From Prevotellaceae bacterium UBA1787 (lineage in GTDB: Bacteria; Bacteroidota; Bacteroidia; Bacteroidales; Bacteroidaceae): a stretch of 7,703 nt of DNA. Positions 6,200-7,703 of the stretch are shown here, piece by piece (the first letter of the stretch is position 1; each line of letters begins with the position of its first letter). The stretch covers positions 1 to 7,703 of the forward strand of contig DCGD01000151.1 in assembly GCA_002315195.1 (NCBI GenBank), read 5' to 3'. The position numbers and the translations under genes were made by a program. The notes under the pieces are model-generated. The model was not told the origin of the DNA and did no database searches. It was given only the letters and a program-made list of their open reading frames with translations.

Positions 6200-6276
6200 G
6201 TCTTTATGCGGCGTGCCTTGTTTTCCTTGCTTGCGCGAACCCAGTCATTTCGTGACTTGTCTTTACGCGGCGTGCC
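6200..6276. repeat. Imperfect 18-base direct repeat (gtctttaYgcggcgtgcc)
   Basis: The 18-base unit occurs at 6200-6217 (Y=t) and 6259-6276 (Y=c), with starts 59 bases apart and one mismatch. It is more GC-rich than the AT-rich sequence on its left and lies in non-coding DNA. It may mark the edge of a dispersed or mobile element, but no terminal inverted repeats or transposase are visible. Confidence 0.55.
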
Positions 6277-6487
6277 ACCTGTGAAGCCTGGGATCACGGC
6301 CGGAGAGCAACCATGGTTTGTGTCCGTAGCAGTTGCTGATCAACGTGTTCTCTTACCCCAAACAACATCCCGGACAATGATAAGACCAGTTGCAAAACCT
6401 CTGCAGATAGGCGCTTTCGCACCATCACCGAAGCAACCGCCATTCACCATCCCGGATGTTGTTTGTCGGACAAGCTATTAGTTCACG

Positions 6488-6616
6488 CTATAGGGAATAT
6501 TCCTCCGCGTCCATTGGTTGTTCAATCACTTTGAAAGTGTATGGGCTGGCAGCTATGATTTCTTGAATCATCAACCTATACCCGATAATACGTGGTTCAA
6601 TATAATACTTTTTCAT
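6488..6616 (-). CDS. 42-residue small protein (KKYYIEPRI type) following a secreted protein gene
   Basis: ATG 6614-6616 to TAG 6488-6490 encodes MKKYYIEPRIIGYRLMIQEI then IAASPYTFKVIEQPMDAEEY and SL. The pattern M-K-K-x-Y-I-x-P-x-I, a central hydrophobic stretch ending in AAS, then an acidic C-terminus, resembles the many unannotated 40-60-residue proteins of Prevotella and Bacteroides that often follow exported protein genes. It starts 14 bases after the stop of the surface protein gene, so cotranscription is likely. Function is unknown; no cleavable signal peptide is evident. The resemblance is from memory of the group, not a search. Confidence 0.6.
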   Translation of the reverse strand: MKKYYIEPRIIGYRLMIQEIIAASPYTFKVIEQPMDAEEYSL

Positions 6617-6630
6617 AAGCTGAATGATTA

Positions 6631-7703
6631 TTATTTTTTATAAACTTTCTTTCCATTGATAATCTGTATTCCTTTCTGAGTACGATGTACTTTCTGTCCC
6701 AAAAGGTTATAGGAAGAAGAGGGCTGCGGAGTAGTGGTAGGTTCTTCTATGCCTGTGGTAGAACCGCCTTTCCATTCAATCGTGACGCTGCCACTTGAAA
6801 TCGTTAGATTAACCAGTATCCACAAATAGGATTTGTATGCTCCAAGCGTGCCCGTAGCCTTGTTGAATTGAACCAATGGGTTACGCTCCGCGTCGTAATT
6901 CAAGATGTAAGGAGTACCACCTGTCAGGTTTGAAAGGTTCGTGGCCTTGGTCACACCTACGAGTTTGTTGTTGCTAAGGCCCAACACGTTCTCCGTTGTC
7001 GGTTCAAGCACGTAAGTTGCAGGAGTGCCGGCGATGACAAAACCTTCGTTGGCAGGCAGGATATTGCCATCGAATTGCGTCATGACAATCTTGTCTTCCT
7101 CCTGATATTCCGAAGCCCAGTATGCCGTGAGTCCTTGCGGAATTGTGGCATTGTATGGCAGGCAGAGCGTAGCATAACCGGCATCACCGATGGTCAGTTG
7201 GTAATTGACATTCTCAATGATCCAATTGTAACCGGCGTGGTTAAGCGTGGAACTGTTTTCAGCGGAGCCGCGGTCAAGCGCATTGCCTCCACCGTATGTA
7301 AAGCAGGTGTTGTTCTTGTAGCAAAGCGTGTTTTTCTTCGCACCGCCTGAAGCCACATACCATTTGCCCTGATACTTGGTATTGCTGGCGCCTTTGCTCT
7401 TGCAATCCAGATAAAGCCCCGTGGTGACAGCCTGCAGCGAATTGTCGTCGTCAAGATAGAAGATGGTGCCTGCGGCGTTTCCATCCGTTCCCAAACCGAT
7501 GCCACTTTCTCCCGCGGTCATATACTTTCCCGAAACTGCATTTTTCAAACGGTAATACTTGCCTGTTTCAGGTACATTGATTTCGGTGAGGCTGTTGTTC
7601 ACGGCATTGAAATTATCTTGGGTCACATTCTGACGGAACACATTCAATTTATCTTCGCTGGCGGACTTTGGATAGAGACCAAAGTCCGCCAGCGAAGATA
7701 AAT
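6631..7703 (-). CDS. Secreted or surface protein with C-terminal sorting domain, 5' end outside window
   Basis: A start at TTG 7645-7647 would give 338 residues, but the frame stays open to the window edge, reading back through ...GLYPKSASEDKLNVFRQNV, so this is the C-terminal part of a longer protein. A segment starting TGKYYRLKNAVSGKYMT and running to WIIENV resembles a beta-trefoil-like ligand-binding repeat. Next comes YQLTIGDAGYATLCLPYNAT and a beta-rich module recurrent in Prevotella exported proteins. A linker rich in T, P and S (IEEPTTTPQPSSS) precedes the ending YNLLGQKVHRTQKGIQIING-KKVYKK. That tail has the Bacteroidetes 'YnLxGqkV...KGIyIxnGKKv' form of type IX secretion (PorSS)-associated sorting sequences, so export across the outer membrane is likely. 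Enzymatic activity, if any, would be encoded upstream, outside the window. Confidence 0.8.
   Translation of the reverse strand, partial: LSSLADFGLYPKSASEDKLNVFRQNVTQDNFNAVNNSLTEINVPETGKYYRLKNAVSGKYMTAGESGIGLGTDGNAAGTIFYLDDDNSLQAVTTGLYLDCKSKGASNTKYQGKWYVASGGAKKNTLCYKNNTCFTYGGGNALDRGSAENSSTLNHAGYNWIIENVNYQLTIGDAGYATLCLPYNATIPQGLTAYWASEYQEEDKIVMTQFDGNILPANEGFVIAGTPATYVLEPTTENVLGLSNNKLVGVTKATNLSNLTGGTPYILNYDAERNPLVQFNKATGTLGAYKSYLWILVNLTISSGSVTIEWKGGSTTGIEEPTTTPQPSSSYNLLGQKVHRTQKGIQIINGKKVYKK
7647..7703. repeat. Perfect 25-bp inverted repeat at the window edge
   Basis: Bases 7647-7671 are the exact reverse complement of 7679-7703, around a seven-base loop (7672-7678). The arms include ctggcggactttgg and its complement. 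It lies in an open coding frame, where such a perfect hairpin is unusual, and it ends exactly with the window, so it could extend further. It may be a foldback artefact at a contig end, a real hairpin or part of a repeat. Confidence 0.9.

Larger units (their letters stand above)
5698..6487. other. Long region without a convincing gene
   Basis: About 790 bases, or about 960 counting from the YkvA start, lack a credible complete gene. The longest minus-strand frame (5670-5897) has only a TTG start and an odd composition. The plus-strand frames at 6033-6284 and 6197-6481 have no family resemblance. The region contains a likely gene remnant (5961-6071), a direct repeat at 6200-6276, and an 11-bp inverted repeat (aaacaacatcc 6360-6370, ggatgttgttt 6454-6464) with an 83-base loop. 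A TACGTTTG box on the plus strand (6073-6080) matches the -7 consensus but has no plus-strand gene to serve. GC content rises noticeably around 6200-6480 compared with 5900-6190, which suggests different origins for the two halves. Confidence 0.5.

Noticed and set aside
6197..6481. Plus-strand frame of 94 codons
   Set aside because: It contains the direct repeat, has an arginine- and proline-rich composition typical of chance frames in GC-richer DNA, and shows no plausible domain.
1..7703. CRISPR array, tRNA or rRNA genes, or a complete insertion sequence
   Set aside because: No regularly spaced repeats, no tRNA-like cloverleaf ending in CCA or rRNA motifs, and no transposase were seen on either strand.

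Overview
The window looks like a piece of a Bacteroidales chromosome, most likely Prevotella or a close relative. The signs are a large exported protein ending in a type IX secretion-like sorting tail, a 'KYIxPxI'-type micro-ORF directly behind it, starts without clear Shine-Dalgarno sequences, one good Bacteroidetes -7 box (TAnnTTTG), and an S9 peptidase C-terminus typical of the group. The genus is inferred, not proven.

Layout: the left edge (2-193, +) holds the last 63 codons of an S9 (DPP-IV-like) peptidase. It converges on a minus-strand gene block, with a long hairpin between the two gene ends. The minus-strand block, in transcription order from right to left, is: a YkvA/DUF1232 small membrane protein (5528-5202); an AAA+ ATPase (5081-4095); two adjacent, distantly similar small acidic proteins resembling the YbjN / type III chaperone-like fold (3938-3516 and 3463-3065); and a large ADP-ribosylglycohydrolase / dual-specificity phosphatase / ADP-ribosylglycohydrolase polyprotein (2860-360). 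A TACCTTTG box at 5690-5697 could start transcription of the YkvA-AAA pair.

The central observation is that the last gene is split into two reading frames joined by an ATGA overlap. The phosphatase domain is cut in two: its first segment (FAGEYPGD...) is at the C-terminus of the upstream frame and the rest starts the downstream frame. One extra base in a four-base T run (1970-1973, A run on the coding strand) would restore a single protein of about 833 residues, with active-site and metal-binding motifs of all three domains intact. It therefore reads as one gene with a -1 frameshift, either a real mutation or a sequencing/assembly error.

The right side (6631-7703, -) is the C-terminal part of a secreted or surface protein open through the window edge, followed after 14 bases by a 42-codon gene (6616-6488). 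Between that micro-gene and YkvA lie about 960 bases without a convincing gene, containing a possible C-terminal gene remnant (5961-6071), a short direct repeat and a putative promoter. The final 57 bases form a perfect 25-bp inverted repeat inside the open reading frame and ending exactly at the window edge, which may be a foldback artefact.
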